Source: an uncultured Pirellulaceae bacterium (GTDB taxonomy: Bacteria; Planctomycetota; Planctomycetia; Pirellulales; Pirellulaceae). Taken from it: a DNA stretch of 34,473 bases. A program made the position numbers and the translations under genes. Of the stretch, positions 9,178 through 16,732 are shown piece by piece; position 1 is the stretch's first letter, and each line of letters begins with the position of its first letter. Location: the NCBI GenBank assembly GCA_938036435.1, contig CALHPU010000129.1, positions 1 to 34,473 of the forward strand. The letters are read 5' to 3'. Under the pieces are notes generated by a model, which saw only the letters and a list, made by a program, of their open reading frames with translations, did not search any database and was not told where the DNA came from.

Positions 9178-9564
9178 TCAGCAACTGCCGCTGGCGTACG
9201 TGCTGCCGACAAACGGGCTCATCAATCCACCGGCTAACCCTTGATTGTTTTGCGGGAATGTTGCTTGACCACCGAATCTATAGTGATGTTGCGGTGCTGC
9301 GCCATAGCCATACACAGGATTCGCGTTGCGAACCTGAAAGACGCCTTGGCGAGGCGCGTAAACTGGTGGGTAGTTGGCCGATTGCAATTGAGGTACGCCG
9401 GCACCGGCCGCACCATAGCCAGTCTGATTTTGAAAGACGGTTTGGTATCCGCTAGGTAGAGCCGATTGTTTGAAAGCCGAGTGTGAGCCAAAAGGACCAG
9501 TGGAGCAACAACCCGTGAAAACAAAAATTAGCATCAAAGACGTTGCGGCGAGGACATACTTCAT
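9178..9564 (-). CDS. Small Gly/Tyr/Gln-rich lipoprotein
   Basis: The product starting at ATG 9564 has 128 residues. It opens with a typical lipoprotein signal peptide (MKYVLAATSLMLIFVFTGCC), with the lipobox-like FTGC at about residues 16-19. The mature part is low-complexity and rich in Gly, Tyr, Gln, Asn and Pro, with segments such as GYGAAGAGVPQLQ and YGYGAAPQHHYRFGGQ, and no recognised domain. An in-frame ATG at 9642 has a better ribosome binding site (AAAGGA), and would add 26 residues before the signal peptide; start choice is therefore uncertain. The function is unknown; a surface or envelope-associated role is inferred from the composition. Confidence 0.7.
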   Translation of the reverse strand: MKYVLAATSLMLIFVFTGCCSTGPFGSHSAFKQSALPSGYQTVFQNQTGYGAAGAGVPQLQSANYPPVYAPRQGVFQVRNANPVYGYGAAPQHHYRFGGQATFPQNNQGLAGGLMSPFVGSTYASGSC

Positions 9565-10118
9565 GTGGTTTGACAAATTAGACAAAGAGAAGACCGAAAG
9601 AAAAATAGAATCAGAGAAATGTGATGGGGAGAGCTTTTCCATAGGCCCGTCCTTTAAAATCCCAGACGCACGCGCGTGGCTTGAGCTGGAGAAACACGAC
9701 TGTATCCAAGCCCTTTAGCTTGAAAAACTCTCATGGAAACGGCAAAACCTCCTGATGGCGGCAGGTTGCTGGAAGTGCTAACCGACGCAAACAGAATTTG
9801 CATCTTGGTACGAACTGCCCGACCAATTGTTCACGACAGTTAAGCGATTGCTGAAAGAAAAAAAAATTGGATGCGCCTTTGGACGGCTGAGCCAAGAACG
9901 ACCAGCCAAAGCAGACGAACGCGAAAAACTGTTCCTGCGCCGTCAATCCGTCGCGACCGGAATATTTTCCGACGCTTTCACTCTTGCTATCACAAACGAC
10001 GAAGTAAAGGGTACTCCATCGTCATGGGTCGAAAACGAAAACGACCGAGCGAGTCGGCTTCTTTATTATAGGTCGTACATCCAGTCGCTCAGTTTTTAGA
10101 TTCGGCATTCGCAGGGGA
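9565..10118. other. Gene-poor gap
   Basis: Several overlapping open frames occur here (for example 9731-9946 minus and 9827-10099 plus), but none has a ribosome binding site, a recognisable domain or consistent codon character. The right end carries the AGGGGA ribosome binding site (10113-10118) of the pseudokinase gene. No promoter could be assigned with confidence. Confidence 0.5.
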
Positions 10119-10142
10119 CAGGCAGTGCTTCGGCGCTGCCTG
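10119..10142 (+). promoter_or_regulatory. UUCG-capped hairpin over a start codon
   Basis: A 10-bp stem (10119-10128 with 10133-10142, one G-U pair) is capped by the tetraloop TTCG. It contains the GTG start at 10125 and begins directly after the ribosome binding site AGGGGA. UUCG loops make very stable RNA hairpins, so translation of the downstream gene may be restrained. The structure is seen directly; the regulatory effect is inferred. Confidence 0.45.
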
Positions 10143-11075
10143 ACCTGCGGCCACTTATTTCTTGTTTACCTGATTTTCGCTATGCACCTTACTCCTGCCA
10201 AAACCCTTCTTGGACAACGCGACCAAGTTGTGGCCTATTGGAAGATCGGGCAACCGGTAACCGCAGGTCACTGGTATCACATTTTTCGTGCCAAACCAAA
10301 ATCTTTGGGCTCCGATCACCCGTGGGACTACGTGATCAAGTTGGTCAATCCGCATCTCCCACCGGCGAAGCTGCAATTTGCTCTCGATCGTCTCGGACGC
10401 GAAGCAATCGCAACCGAAACAATCATGCATGGGAACGTGATTCGGTTGCTGGACGCGGAATTGGATCGGGCTCCTTTTTTTCTGGTGCAACCGTGGATGT
10501 CAGGAACGTCACTAGATCGGTTTCACGCGGGTAACTGCCATGCCACGCTCAATCGGTTGATCTGGATTACGCGTCAAATCGCAGAAGCGCTTCACGCCAG
10601 TCATGAACAGGGCCGTGTCCATTTAGGGTTGGATCCCTCGCACGTTTTGCTGGGGCCTACAGGAAGGACAACGCTAATCGGGTGGTCCCAGTCGCATCCT
10701 GTCGGGCAAGAGGCATGGTTGCCTCATGACCGGTTGCAGTCGGCGAAATACACCGCGCCCGAGTGTTTTGAGAAAGGCTACTACGCCAATTACGCCAGCG
10801 ACGTTTATGCCTTGGGGGCATTGATGTACAAAATGTTCAGCCGTGTTGCTCCCTACGAAGGCCAGTCAATCGAAGAGATCGCCAACGCGTCTCAGAAAAC
10901 CTTGCCGATCGACCTGATGATCCAGCAGCCTATTTGTCCGGCGCCAATTTACCGGTTGGTTCGTCGAATGCTGTTAAAGAACCCCGCCAAAAGACCTCCA
11001 ATGCGTGAAGTGCTGGAAAAACTGATTACTGCTGAGATCGAACATCTGTGTGACCCGACGTTGGTCCAACTGTAA
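10125..11075 (+). CDS. Predicted serine/threonine pseudokinase
   Basis: A 316-residue protein kinase-fold protein. Conserved features are the ATP-binding lysine (DYVIKLV, Lys72), the APE motif (YTAPECFEKGYYANYASDVYALGALMY) with the subdomain IX aspartate, and the C-lobe NPAKRPPMREVLEKL. Key catalytic residues are lost: the HRD motif reads HLG (residues 166-168, VHLGLDPSHVLL) and the metal-binding DFG is replaced by IGW (185-187). Phosphotransfer is therefore unlikely, and a scaffold or regulatory role is inferred. The N-terminus has a hydrophobic stretch (LFLVYLIFAM) that could insert in the membrane if the GTG start at 10125 is right; an ATG at 10182 would remove it. The J-domain-like gene follows on the same strand. 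Confidence 0.85.
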   Translation: MLRRCLTCGHLFLVYLIFAMHLTPAKTLLGQRDQVVAYWKIGQPVTAGHWYHIFRAKPKSLGSDHPWDYVIKLVNPHLPPAKLQFALDRLGREAIATETIMHGNVIRLLDAELDRAPFFLVQPWMSGTSLDRFHAGNCHATLNRLIWITRQIAEALHASHEQGRVHLGLDPSHVLLGPTGRTTLIGWSQSHPVGQEAWLPHDRLQSAKYTAPECFEKGYYANYASDVYALGALMYKMFSRVAPYEGQSIEEIANASQKTLPIDLMIQQPICPAPIYRLVRRMLLKNPAKRPPMREVLEKLITAEIEHLCDPTLVQL

Positions 11076-11273
11076 AATTTTAACGGTTATGACAAAGCGT
11101 GAAGGTTTAGGAAACCAGAAGCCGCACTAATCGGAAAAACACGTTTTAACGCCGCGCATGTGCGGTTCTTCGAGATGTTTTTCTGTGCTTCGGCCAGTTG
11201 AACGTTAGCCATAAGGTATCCTCCTCCAACGGACTTGTTTTCCATCCTTGATGAAATTAAACAACCTGAAGCT

Positions 11274-12128
11274 ATGACAGCCGATGCCTCATTACAAGTG
11301 AACTACTACGAAGTTCTCGGCGCGAACCCAATGGATCAATTGGACCGCATCGAAGACTTGTTTCGTCAACTAGCCTACGAGGCTGAAACTTCTGGCGACC
11401 ATTCGAAGGTCCCAATGGCCGTCGAAGCGTTCAAGGTCTTGCGTGATCCTGCCCAACGCCAGCAATACGACCATAGACTCGCTCAACAGTTGCATTTGAT
11501 GGCAGCTCAACAAAATCTGCAAGTTAACCACGGCCAATCTCAAAGCGTCGGCCAAGCGTTACCCGCAGATCAGGCTCTGCAACCTAACCCAACAGCTCCT
11601 TCGCAGTATCAGGCAACGCCATCGCAGCCGTCCCAGTACGTAGCAACACCATCACAGGTGATGCCCGCGCCGGAGCAGGGCCAAGTCGCTCAAGGCCAAG
11701 TCGCTCAGGGCCAACAAGCACCGCTGGAGCAACCATCCGTTTCGATCCCCAATGTCCGATTCGAATCCGCCGTGATGGAATCCAGCGAACAACCGGCCGC
11801 TCCGCCGCAGCAAGCTCCTGCAGTCGTCGCGGCGGCTGCTCAAATCGGCACTGAGCATCCGCCTGAGTTCTGCGCGAAAACGACTCAGCGGCAGCGACGT
11901 GAAATCCTAGCCAAGTTTTACAAGCGTCGGCGGGATGACGCACGAAACCCCGGTCTCGCCATCGGCGGCCTCGAACAGCAAGTCGACTTCAGCTACGAGG
12001 TGCTGGAATTCCATCTGTGGTTTATGCAGCAACGCGAATGGTTACTGCGTCTTGAATCGGGCATGTTCACTATCACCTATTCAGGTGTTGAAGAACATGA
12101 GAAAAATCTGATCGAAGGGCTGGTTTAA
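11274..12128 (+). CDS. Degenerate J-domain protein with Q/P-rich linker
   Basis: A 284-residue cytoplasmic protein. Residues about 9-70 match a DnaJ J-domain in outline (NYYEVLGANP, a helix DRIEDLFRQLAYEA, and AFKVLRDPAQRQQYD), but the HPD tripeptide that stimulates DnaK is missing, replaced by a segment around ETSGDHSK. Residues about 80-195 are a Gln/Pro/Ala-rich linker with a short tandem repeat (GQVAQ, twice; DNA near 11683-11715). The last ~90 residues form a basic helix (KTTQRQRREILAKFYKRRRDD) and a compact acidic/aromatic domain not recognised. ATG 11274 is chosen because the J-like region begins directly after it; a TTG at 11235 would add 13 residues. It may act with the adjacent pseudokinase. 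Confidence 0.75.
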   Translation: MTADASLQVNYYEVLGANPMDQLDRIEDLFRQLAYEAETSGDHSKVPMAVEAFKVLRDPAQRQQYDHRLAQQLHLMAAQQNLQVNHGQSQSVGQALPADQALQPNPTAPSQYQATPSQPSQYVATPSQVMPAPEQGQVAQGQVAQGQQAPLEQPSVSIPNVRFESAVMESSEQPAAPPQQAPAVVAAAAQIGTEHPPEFCAKTTQRQRREILAKFYKRRRDDARNPGLAIGGLEQQVDFSYEVLEFHLWFMQQREWLLRLESGMFTITYSGVEEHEKNLIEGLV

Positions 12129-12134
12129 CAGCTC

Positions 12135-12153
12135 TCATCGATTTAGCCGATGA
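12135..12153. terminator. Hairpin between convergent genes
   Basis: TCATCG and CGATGA form a 6-bp stem with a 7-base loop just after the J-domain-like gene stop, followed by a weakly T-rich stretch (ACCTATTCTTT). It could serve as a terminator for the plus-strand gene. The stem is short and the T-run poor. Confidence 0.3.
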
Positions 12154-12199
12154 ACCTATTCTTTAAAACTAGCAACTCCGTCATTGGAGTCCCAAGTAG

Positions 12200-12751
12200 C
12201 TACCGCATTGGCGGTTTACCCATCAACCGCCGCAGCATACCGATCTGCCCCGCATGCAGCATCTCGTGATCTGCGGCAAACAACAGTGCTCCGTACTTCG
12301 TCGCAAACCCCGCGTGTGGAGCGCCGCTTTCCTCGTCTAGCGTTTGCTCAAACGTTGCAATTTCGGCTCGCATTTGTTGATGAACTTTGTCTAGCACTTC
12401 CAAAATCTCATCCGGCGTCGGATAGGCCTCTCGATCATTTTTGGGAGTCGAGCCTTTGAGGAACAATTTCCGAAACTTCCCCGACATCAGTTCGGCGTCT
12501 TCTAGTTTTCGCCCACGCTGTCGAAATAGCGTCAGCCCATATTCCGACATGGCGATATGGCCCACCTGCCACGCAATGTGAGTCACATAATCGTGAGTGT
12601 TCTCGGGAACCCAAAACCAATCGTCCGCGCTTAGCCCCTCAAGAGAGATCATCGTATAGTTTCGAGTGAACTCGATTTTGCGAAGTGCAATCGCCAAACG
12701 ATCCGAGAGTCCTTGAGCCGAAGGATAAACATGATCAAAAATCTCAGCCAT
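12200..12751 (-). CDS. DinB-family four-helix protein
   Basis: A 183-residue protein of the DinB/DUF664-type superfamily, small helical bundles that often bind a divalent metal through histidines and, in some members, act as thiol transferases. Signs are the histidine-bearing helix HIAWQVGHIAMSEY and the C-terminal ADHEMLHAGQIGMLRRLMGKPP, which supply the usual three-histidine metal site. The start ATG at 12751 has AAGAGAA upstream. It lies 92 bases downstream of the RidA-like gene on the same strand, so the two may be co-transcribed. The substrate is unknown. Confidence 0.8.
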   Translation of the reverse strand: MAEIFDHVYPSAQGLSDRLAIALRKIEFTRNYTMISLEGLSADDWFWVPENTHDYVTHIAWQVGHIAMSEYGLTLFRQRGRKLEDAELMSGKFRKLFLKGSTPKNDREAYPTPDEILEVLDKVHQQMRAEIATFEQTLDEESGAPHAGFATKYGALLFAADHEMLHAGQIGMLRRLMGKPPMR

Positions 12752-12843
12752 ACTTATTCTCTTTCAATGCGTTGAGCAAAGAATATTGCAAAGAGTGTCG
12801 CTATGAATGCCAGGGTGCGCAAGATTGGCGACCGCGGCCTCGC

Positions 12844-13308
12844 CTACGATTCGATTTCGAAAATGCCTTCGACTTCTACCAGAACACCCAGCGGCAATGC
12901 CGCAACACCCACAGCGCTGCGTGTCCCGACGCCCGCATCATCGCCAAAGACACTCTTCATCAGTTCGCTACAACCGTTGACGACGGCAGGTTGCTGAGTG
13001 AAATCATCGGTGCTGTAAACCATGCCAAAAAGCTTCACCACGCGTTTAACTTTATTGATCGAGCCGAGATGCGACTGCAACGTGGAGAGGATTGCGAGGC
13101 CAGCTTGCTTCGCCGCTTCGTAGCCCTGTTCTTGAGTGGCGTCTTTGCCAACGCAACCGGTCAGCAGGCTGCCGTCGGGCATTACGGGCAAATGCCCAGA
13201 GGTATAGACAAGATTGCCAATCGTCAGTGCGGGTTTGTAAACGGCGACGGCCTTTGGGGCAGGCGGTAATTCGAATCCAAGTTCTTTAAGACGATCTTCA
13301 GCACTCAT
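12844..13308 (-). CDS. RidA/YjgF/YER057c/UK114-family protein
   Basis: A 154-residue member of the RidA superfamily, near the usual length for the extended subgroup that starts MSAEDRLKELG. RidA proper hydrolyses reactive enamine/imine intermediates made by PLP enzymes; this subgroup is less well characterised. Visible family features are NLVYTSGHLPVMPDGSLLTG, the helix GYEAAKQAGLAILSTLQSHLG, and RSAVGVAALPLGVLVEVEGIFE, where the conserved Arg before S/T-x-V-G normally binds the substrate carboxylate. The ATG at 13308 lacks a strong ribosome binding site. It stands upstream of the DinB-like gene in the same direction. Confidence 0.88.
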   Translation of the reverse strand: MSAEDRLKELGFELPPAPKAVAVYKPALTIGNLVYTSGHLPVMPDGSLLTGCVGKDATQEQGYEAAKQAGLAILSTLQSHLGSINKVKRVVKLFGMVYSTDDFTQQPAVVNGCSELMKSVFGDDAGVGTRSAVGVAALPLGVLVEVEGIFEIES

Positions 13309-13394
13309 CGGTTCTGGCTCTTGAGGGTGGTTTGGGTAGCTTAACTTCTACTTCCCATCAGACCACCAGCAGCCGCTGTTTTCAAGCCCTCGAA

Positions 13395-15410
13395 CTACTG
13401 AGAGTTAATAAACGGGATCAGGTAGTTCGGTGAATTGGCTAAGTCATCGGCTACGATCCGTCCCCAGTCGGTTAAGTCTGCGAAGTCGCCATTTGGGAGT
13501 GTCATGTCCATTTCCGCGCAGTCAGAGTTGCCATGCCCCCATGACCAAGCCTGATAACCAATTTGGCTCTCATTGGCCAGTCGCATGACCTTTTGATAGT
13601 CCAATTCACCAGAACAGCCGGGAGTTTGAACGCTGAACTCTCCTATGATCCACGGCACATTGGCGGCGCTCATATAGTTGAACAGATCATCAATCGCGTT
13701 GTCGGGAAGAAACGAATTGTACATGTGAACTCCCAAAGAGATGTTGGAATCTACTTGTTGAAGTTCTCGCAGTCGAGCCACTCCACCGACGTAGTCCTGT
13801 CCCCACTGAGGTCCATCGATGATAAAGTGCGTGGTGTAGCCTGCGCCTCTTAGTTTCACGATTGCGTTGGTGTACTCCTGGACAAACCCCGGTTGTCCAA
13901 AATCAGTGCGGAACGCCTCGTTGGCTATGTTGACGATCATTTGGTCTTGGAGTGGCAGCAAAACACTTTTCACATCTTCGGAGACCCACCAGTCAACGAC
14001 TTGTCGGAATGCGGCAACGTCTCCGATCTGATTTGATAGTTGGTGACCGATGGTTGCATCATGCAGTTCCAGAATCGGTAGCAGACCGTTGGAAATTGCT
14101 GAATTCATCACCAGCGACAAATTTTGGGTGTTTTGCCAAGTGTTCCAGACAATTCTTACAGAGTTCGCACCAGTCTTGGCGACCTCGTCAAGCTTCTGTC
14201 CTTGCGAGTATAACCAAGAACCTTCAAAGTTAACTCCTTTGAGCGTCATCGGCCCCGCCAGTAAAGAAACGATTTGGTTATCTTTCACAAAGATGCCCGG
14301 CGTGTTGGTCTCGGACAGTAACAAATCAGAGATCCCCCATCGATAGCCGGGAACACGTTGAGCGAAGCTTAGAACGTTTTCCTCAGGAAGTAGGCTGTCC
14401 GCGGGAAAAGTGATCGAGGCGAAGCCTGTATCATTATTCGCGGTGACTGGCAGGTAATCCCAGAAAGCACCGTTTAGTAACACTGAAACTTCGGTGCCGT
14501 TGTCGATATCGAAGGTGCATAACCCCAGCGACAGGTCGTTGCCGGTAGCCGTGAATATAAAATTCGCCTTTTTGGGGTTCGTCGAGGTACCGAGAAAAGA
14601 AAATCCGTAGGCTTTATCGTCGAGGACGTCCAGACTTAACGGTTTAGGGGCAGTGAGCAATAGGTCACTAATTCCCCACCGATAACCCGGGACACGTTGA
14701 ACGAAACTTAATGTATTGTTCCCCGAAACCAAGTCTTCCGCCGGAAATTTGATAGTTACTTTGCCTGTTCCATTATTCGCTGTGGTGGGCAGATAATTCC
14801 AAAAATCGCCGTTTAGCAAAACAGAAACTTCGGTGGCGCCGTCGATGTCAAAAGCACTTAGGGATAAGACCAAGTCATCTCCGGTCGACTTAAACACAAA
14901 ATCTGCTTTCTCCCGGTTGGCGAAGGTTCTCCGATACGAAAATCCGTAGGCTTCCCCATCAAGAACATCAAGGCGTAACACTTTGGAGGCAGTGAGACCT
15001 AAGTCAGTGATTCCCCATCGGTAGCCCGGGACACGTTGAACGAAACTTAGCGTGTTTTCCCCAGGAACCATATCTTCGGCTGGTAATTCAATCCTTACAG
15101 TACGGAATCCATTATTTGAGGTCGTGGGCAGATAATCCCAAAAAGCACCATTTAGCAAAACGGAAACTTCGGTGTCGTTATCGATATCGTAGGCGCGAAG
15201 ACAGAGTGATAGGTCAACTCCGATAGACGTAAATACAAAATCTGCTTTTTCCCGGTTGGTAAAGGTTCCGGAAAAAGAAAATCCGTAGCGACCACCGTCG
15301 CTCGCTTCAAGCTCCAGCGCAGCGGGTGCAGGGGCCTGTGCTTGGACCAAAGTGAGGTCTGACAGCAGATGGCAGAGAATAAAGCAAGTGAGGAAGAGTA
15401 GATTGCGCAT
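13395..15410 (-). CDS. Secreted GH5 (subfamily 8-like) endo-beta-mannanase with three N-terminal repeats
   Basis: A 671-residue exported enzyme (start ATG 15410, signal peptide ending LVQAQA). Residues of about 28-365 are three ~112-residue repeats, each with the signature FDID..TEVSVLLNG.FW.YLP and ending in LSFVQRVPGYRWGISDLLL; they look like beta-sandwich binding modules. The C-terminal ~295 residues form a glycoside hydrolase family 5 barrel close to bacterial subfamily 8 mannanases: LPILELHDATI, the acid/base glutamate in VNIANEAF, WGQDYV, VHMYNSF, the nucleophile glutamate in WIIGEFSV, and AWSWG. It should cleave internal beta-1,4-mannosidic bonds outside the cytoplasm. The open frame extends upstream to 15617 but has no signal peptide there. 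Substrate specificity is inferred from motifs. Confidence 0.87.
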   Translation of the reverse strand: MRNLLFLTCFILCHLLSDLTLVQAQAPAPAALELEASDGGRYGFSFSGTFTNREKADFVFTSIGVDLSLCLRAYDIDNDTEVSVLLNGAFWDYLPTTSNNGFRTVRIELPAEDMVPGENTLSFVQRVPGYRWGITDLGLTASKVLRLDVLDGEAYGFSYRRTFANREKADFVFKSTGDDLVLSLSAFDIDGATEVSVLLNGDFWNYLPTTANNGTGKVTIKFPAEDLVSGNNTLSFVQRVPGYRWGISDLLLTAPKPLSLDVLDDKAYGFSFLGTSTNPKKANFIFTATGNDLSLGLCTFDIDNGTEVSVLLNGAFWDYLPVTANNDTGFASITFPADSLLPEENVLSFAQRVPGYRWGISDLLLSETNTPGIFVKDNQIVSLLAGPMTLKGVNFEGSWLYSQGQKLDEVAKTGANSVRIVWNTWQNTQNLSLVMNSAISNGLLPILELHDATIGHQLSNQIGDVAAFRQVVDWWVSEDVKSVLLPLQDQMIVNIANEAFRTDFGQPGFVQEYTNAIVKLRGAGYTTHFIIDGPQWGQDYVGGVARLRELQQVDSNISLGVHMYNSFLPDNAIDDLFNYMSAANVPWIIGEFSVQTPGCSGELDYQKVMRLANESQIGYQAWSWGHGNSDCAEMDMTLPNGDFADLTDWGRIVADDLANSPNYLIPFINSQ

Positions 15411-15807
15411 CAGGGAAATCAATCGAGGAGCATGGCGAACAAGGTGTGTCCCGTTACCAGAATCGGGCAACCGAGTATATCCTCGCCAAGCAATTCTTTT
15501 AAGGTGGTTTCCTGGGAAAGACTTAACAGAAATAGGTGCTTCCCTGTTGATTTGGGAGTCGAAAATCACCTTGGTCGGGCGAAATATAGAGGCATACATC
15601 CTTGAAATTGTCGCCAATTTATATTGGGTTCGTCACGGATTGGTGATATTTTGGCGAAAAAACAGCACCGCTTTTAATTTTGATGCGACATCAAGATAGA
15701 GCTTTCGCTCTTGATAATCCAAGGCTGTTTTTTCAACACTTCGATGGTGGCATCCTGGTACTTTTGACAGGTTCGATTGCCCTTCTCAGTGAAGCATCTA
15801 ACTGTTC
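15411..15807. other. Gap upstream of the mannanase gene
   Basis: No gene is supported. A hairpin is present near 15690-15715 (ATCAA/TTGAT and GAGC/GCTC with a GATA bulge). This region should hold the promoter of the minus-strand mannanase gene, but no convincing -35/-10 pair was recognised. Confidence 0.45.
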
Positions 15808-15940
15808 ACTAGTGGTCTGTCAACATTTAATTTTAGGGTAGCTGGATTCGCCAGAATTCAGTTCAGCAGTATAAAACCGAAGTCTGGCGACTCCGGCTAC
15901 GATGACACACTCTAACTTCCATTCCTGACAAACCACTAGT
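15808..15940. mobile_element. MITE-like element with 15-bp terminal inverted repeats
   Basis: ACTAGTGGTCTGTCA at 15808-15822 and TGACAAACCACTAGT at 15926-15940 are inverted repeats matching at 14 of 15 positions and bounding 133 bp without coding capacity. The ends can be read as CTAG targets, with TA as a duplicated dinucleotide, in the manner of IS630/Tc1-type elements. A second inverted repeat (15838-15900) lies inside. No transposase is present. Assignment to the IS630 type is inference. Confidence 0.55.
15838..15900. repeat. Intergenic palindromic repeat, family B, copy 1
   Basis: Two 22-base arms, 15838-15859 and 15879-15900, are complementary at 19 of 22 positions around a 19-base loop. 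The arm contains TTCGCCAGAATTC, nearly identical to the arm of a second element at 22487-22551 (TTCACCAGAATTC). It sits inside the MITE-like element. Confidence 0.7.
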
Positions 15941-16024
15941 TTTCAAAATGCATCGCATGTGACATTTCTAAATCACATAAGCTCGAAAGAGGCGGAACAA
16001 CCTATTGGGTTATGAGAACTTCGC

Positions 16025-16600
16025 TCAACCTCCGGAGCGCTGTCGGGCAACCGGGGCAGAACTGTCGCTACGCACAACGGCTAATACTGAATCAACGGTG
16101 GGTCGGTCGAAAGGCGTCGAGCAGACGACATGCATTCGCACGATCCCCCGCGGGTCGATCAGGACATTACCTCCCAGCTGGCGAATATCCTTGCCTTTCT
16201 TTAAAGAACCGTGTCCCGCAAAGATCAGTTTGACGTATTTCCAGATCGCCACGGGACTGCCAAGCGTCCACCAAGAACCGGTTAACAAGCCGTAGCCCCG
16301 GTAAAGATTCCGTTCGGTATCGAGTAAGATCGGCCACTCGATTCCAAGATTAGATACGTACCATTGCCCCAGCGCCTCGCTGTCAAACGTGACGATCTTG
16401 ACCCTTACGCCCTCTTGTTCTAGGTCTTCTTTTGAATGACGCAACTGCGTCACATGCGCGCGGCACGGCGGTCATCCAAGATGCCGGTGAAAAACTAGCA
16501 ACAACCAGTGACCTTCATCGTCAGCCAGTTCGTGCCGGTTTCCTTGGAGGTCCAATAGTGAGAATGGGATAGCAGGTTGGGCAACGAATGTTTTGGACAT
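16025..16600 (-). CDS. Selenocysteine-containing peroxiredoxin-like protein (AhpC-TSA_2/SelU type), TGA recoded
   Basis: Read from ATG 16600 the frame gives 191 residues with one internal TGA at 16472-16474. The TGA falls at residue 43 in LVFHRHLG-U-PPCRAHVTQLR, exactly where relatives have the first cysteine of the redox pair, so the motif is U-P-P-C. The rest follows the thioredoxin-fold AhpC/TSA pattern: N-terminal AIPFSLLDLQG, then VRVKIVTFD, WPILLDTERNLYRGYGLL and GGNVLIDPRGIV. A hairpin placed like a bacterial SECIS follows the TGA. Members of this family reduce peroxides or other oxidants using the Cys/Sec pair; location is cytoplasmic, as no signal peptide is present. A conventional call would begin at ATG 16453 and lose the active site. 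The alternative is a single nonsense mutation, but no other damage is seen. No selA, selB, selC or selD lies in this window. Confidence 0.75.
16437..16452 (-). promoter_or_regulatory. Putative bacterial SECIS element
   Basis: On the minus strand TGACGCAGTTGCGTCA folds as a 6-bp stem with apical loop AGTT (or 7 bp with a 2-base loop). The loop starts 25 bases after the in-frame TGA and has G as its second base, in line with general bacterial SECIS rules (loop roughly 16-37 bases downstream, G among its first two bases). It lies within the coding sequence, as expected in bacteria. The bulged U of the E. coli fdhF element is not evident. Confidence 0.65.
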
Positions 16601-16732
16601 GATTAATTTGGTCTTACACTTCTTTGGCTGCGAGGTTGACATCTTACCGTTTACCCGAAGCGTCAGTTTTGAAATAACAATTCTAAAGCTCGAAGCGTGG
16701 ACGAGTGGATACTCCCGTTGCCTTCGTGTTTT

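Noticed and set aside
9827..10099. 90-codon plus-strand frame between the small lipoprotein and pseudokinase genes
   Set aside because: Non-ATG start, no ribosome binding site, no recognisable domain, and other frames are also open in this stretch.
16025..16453. Peroxiredoxin-like gene starting at ATG 16453
   Set aside because: This start would remove the N-terminal strands and both redox residues; the same frame continues upstream through a single TGA to a better start.
16025..16600. Pseudogene by nonsense mutation
   Set aside because: Only one stop, it is TGA, it replaces the catalytic Cys, and a SECIS-like hairpin follows; no frameshift or other decay is seen. It cannot be excluded fully without genome data.
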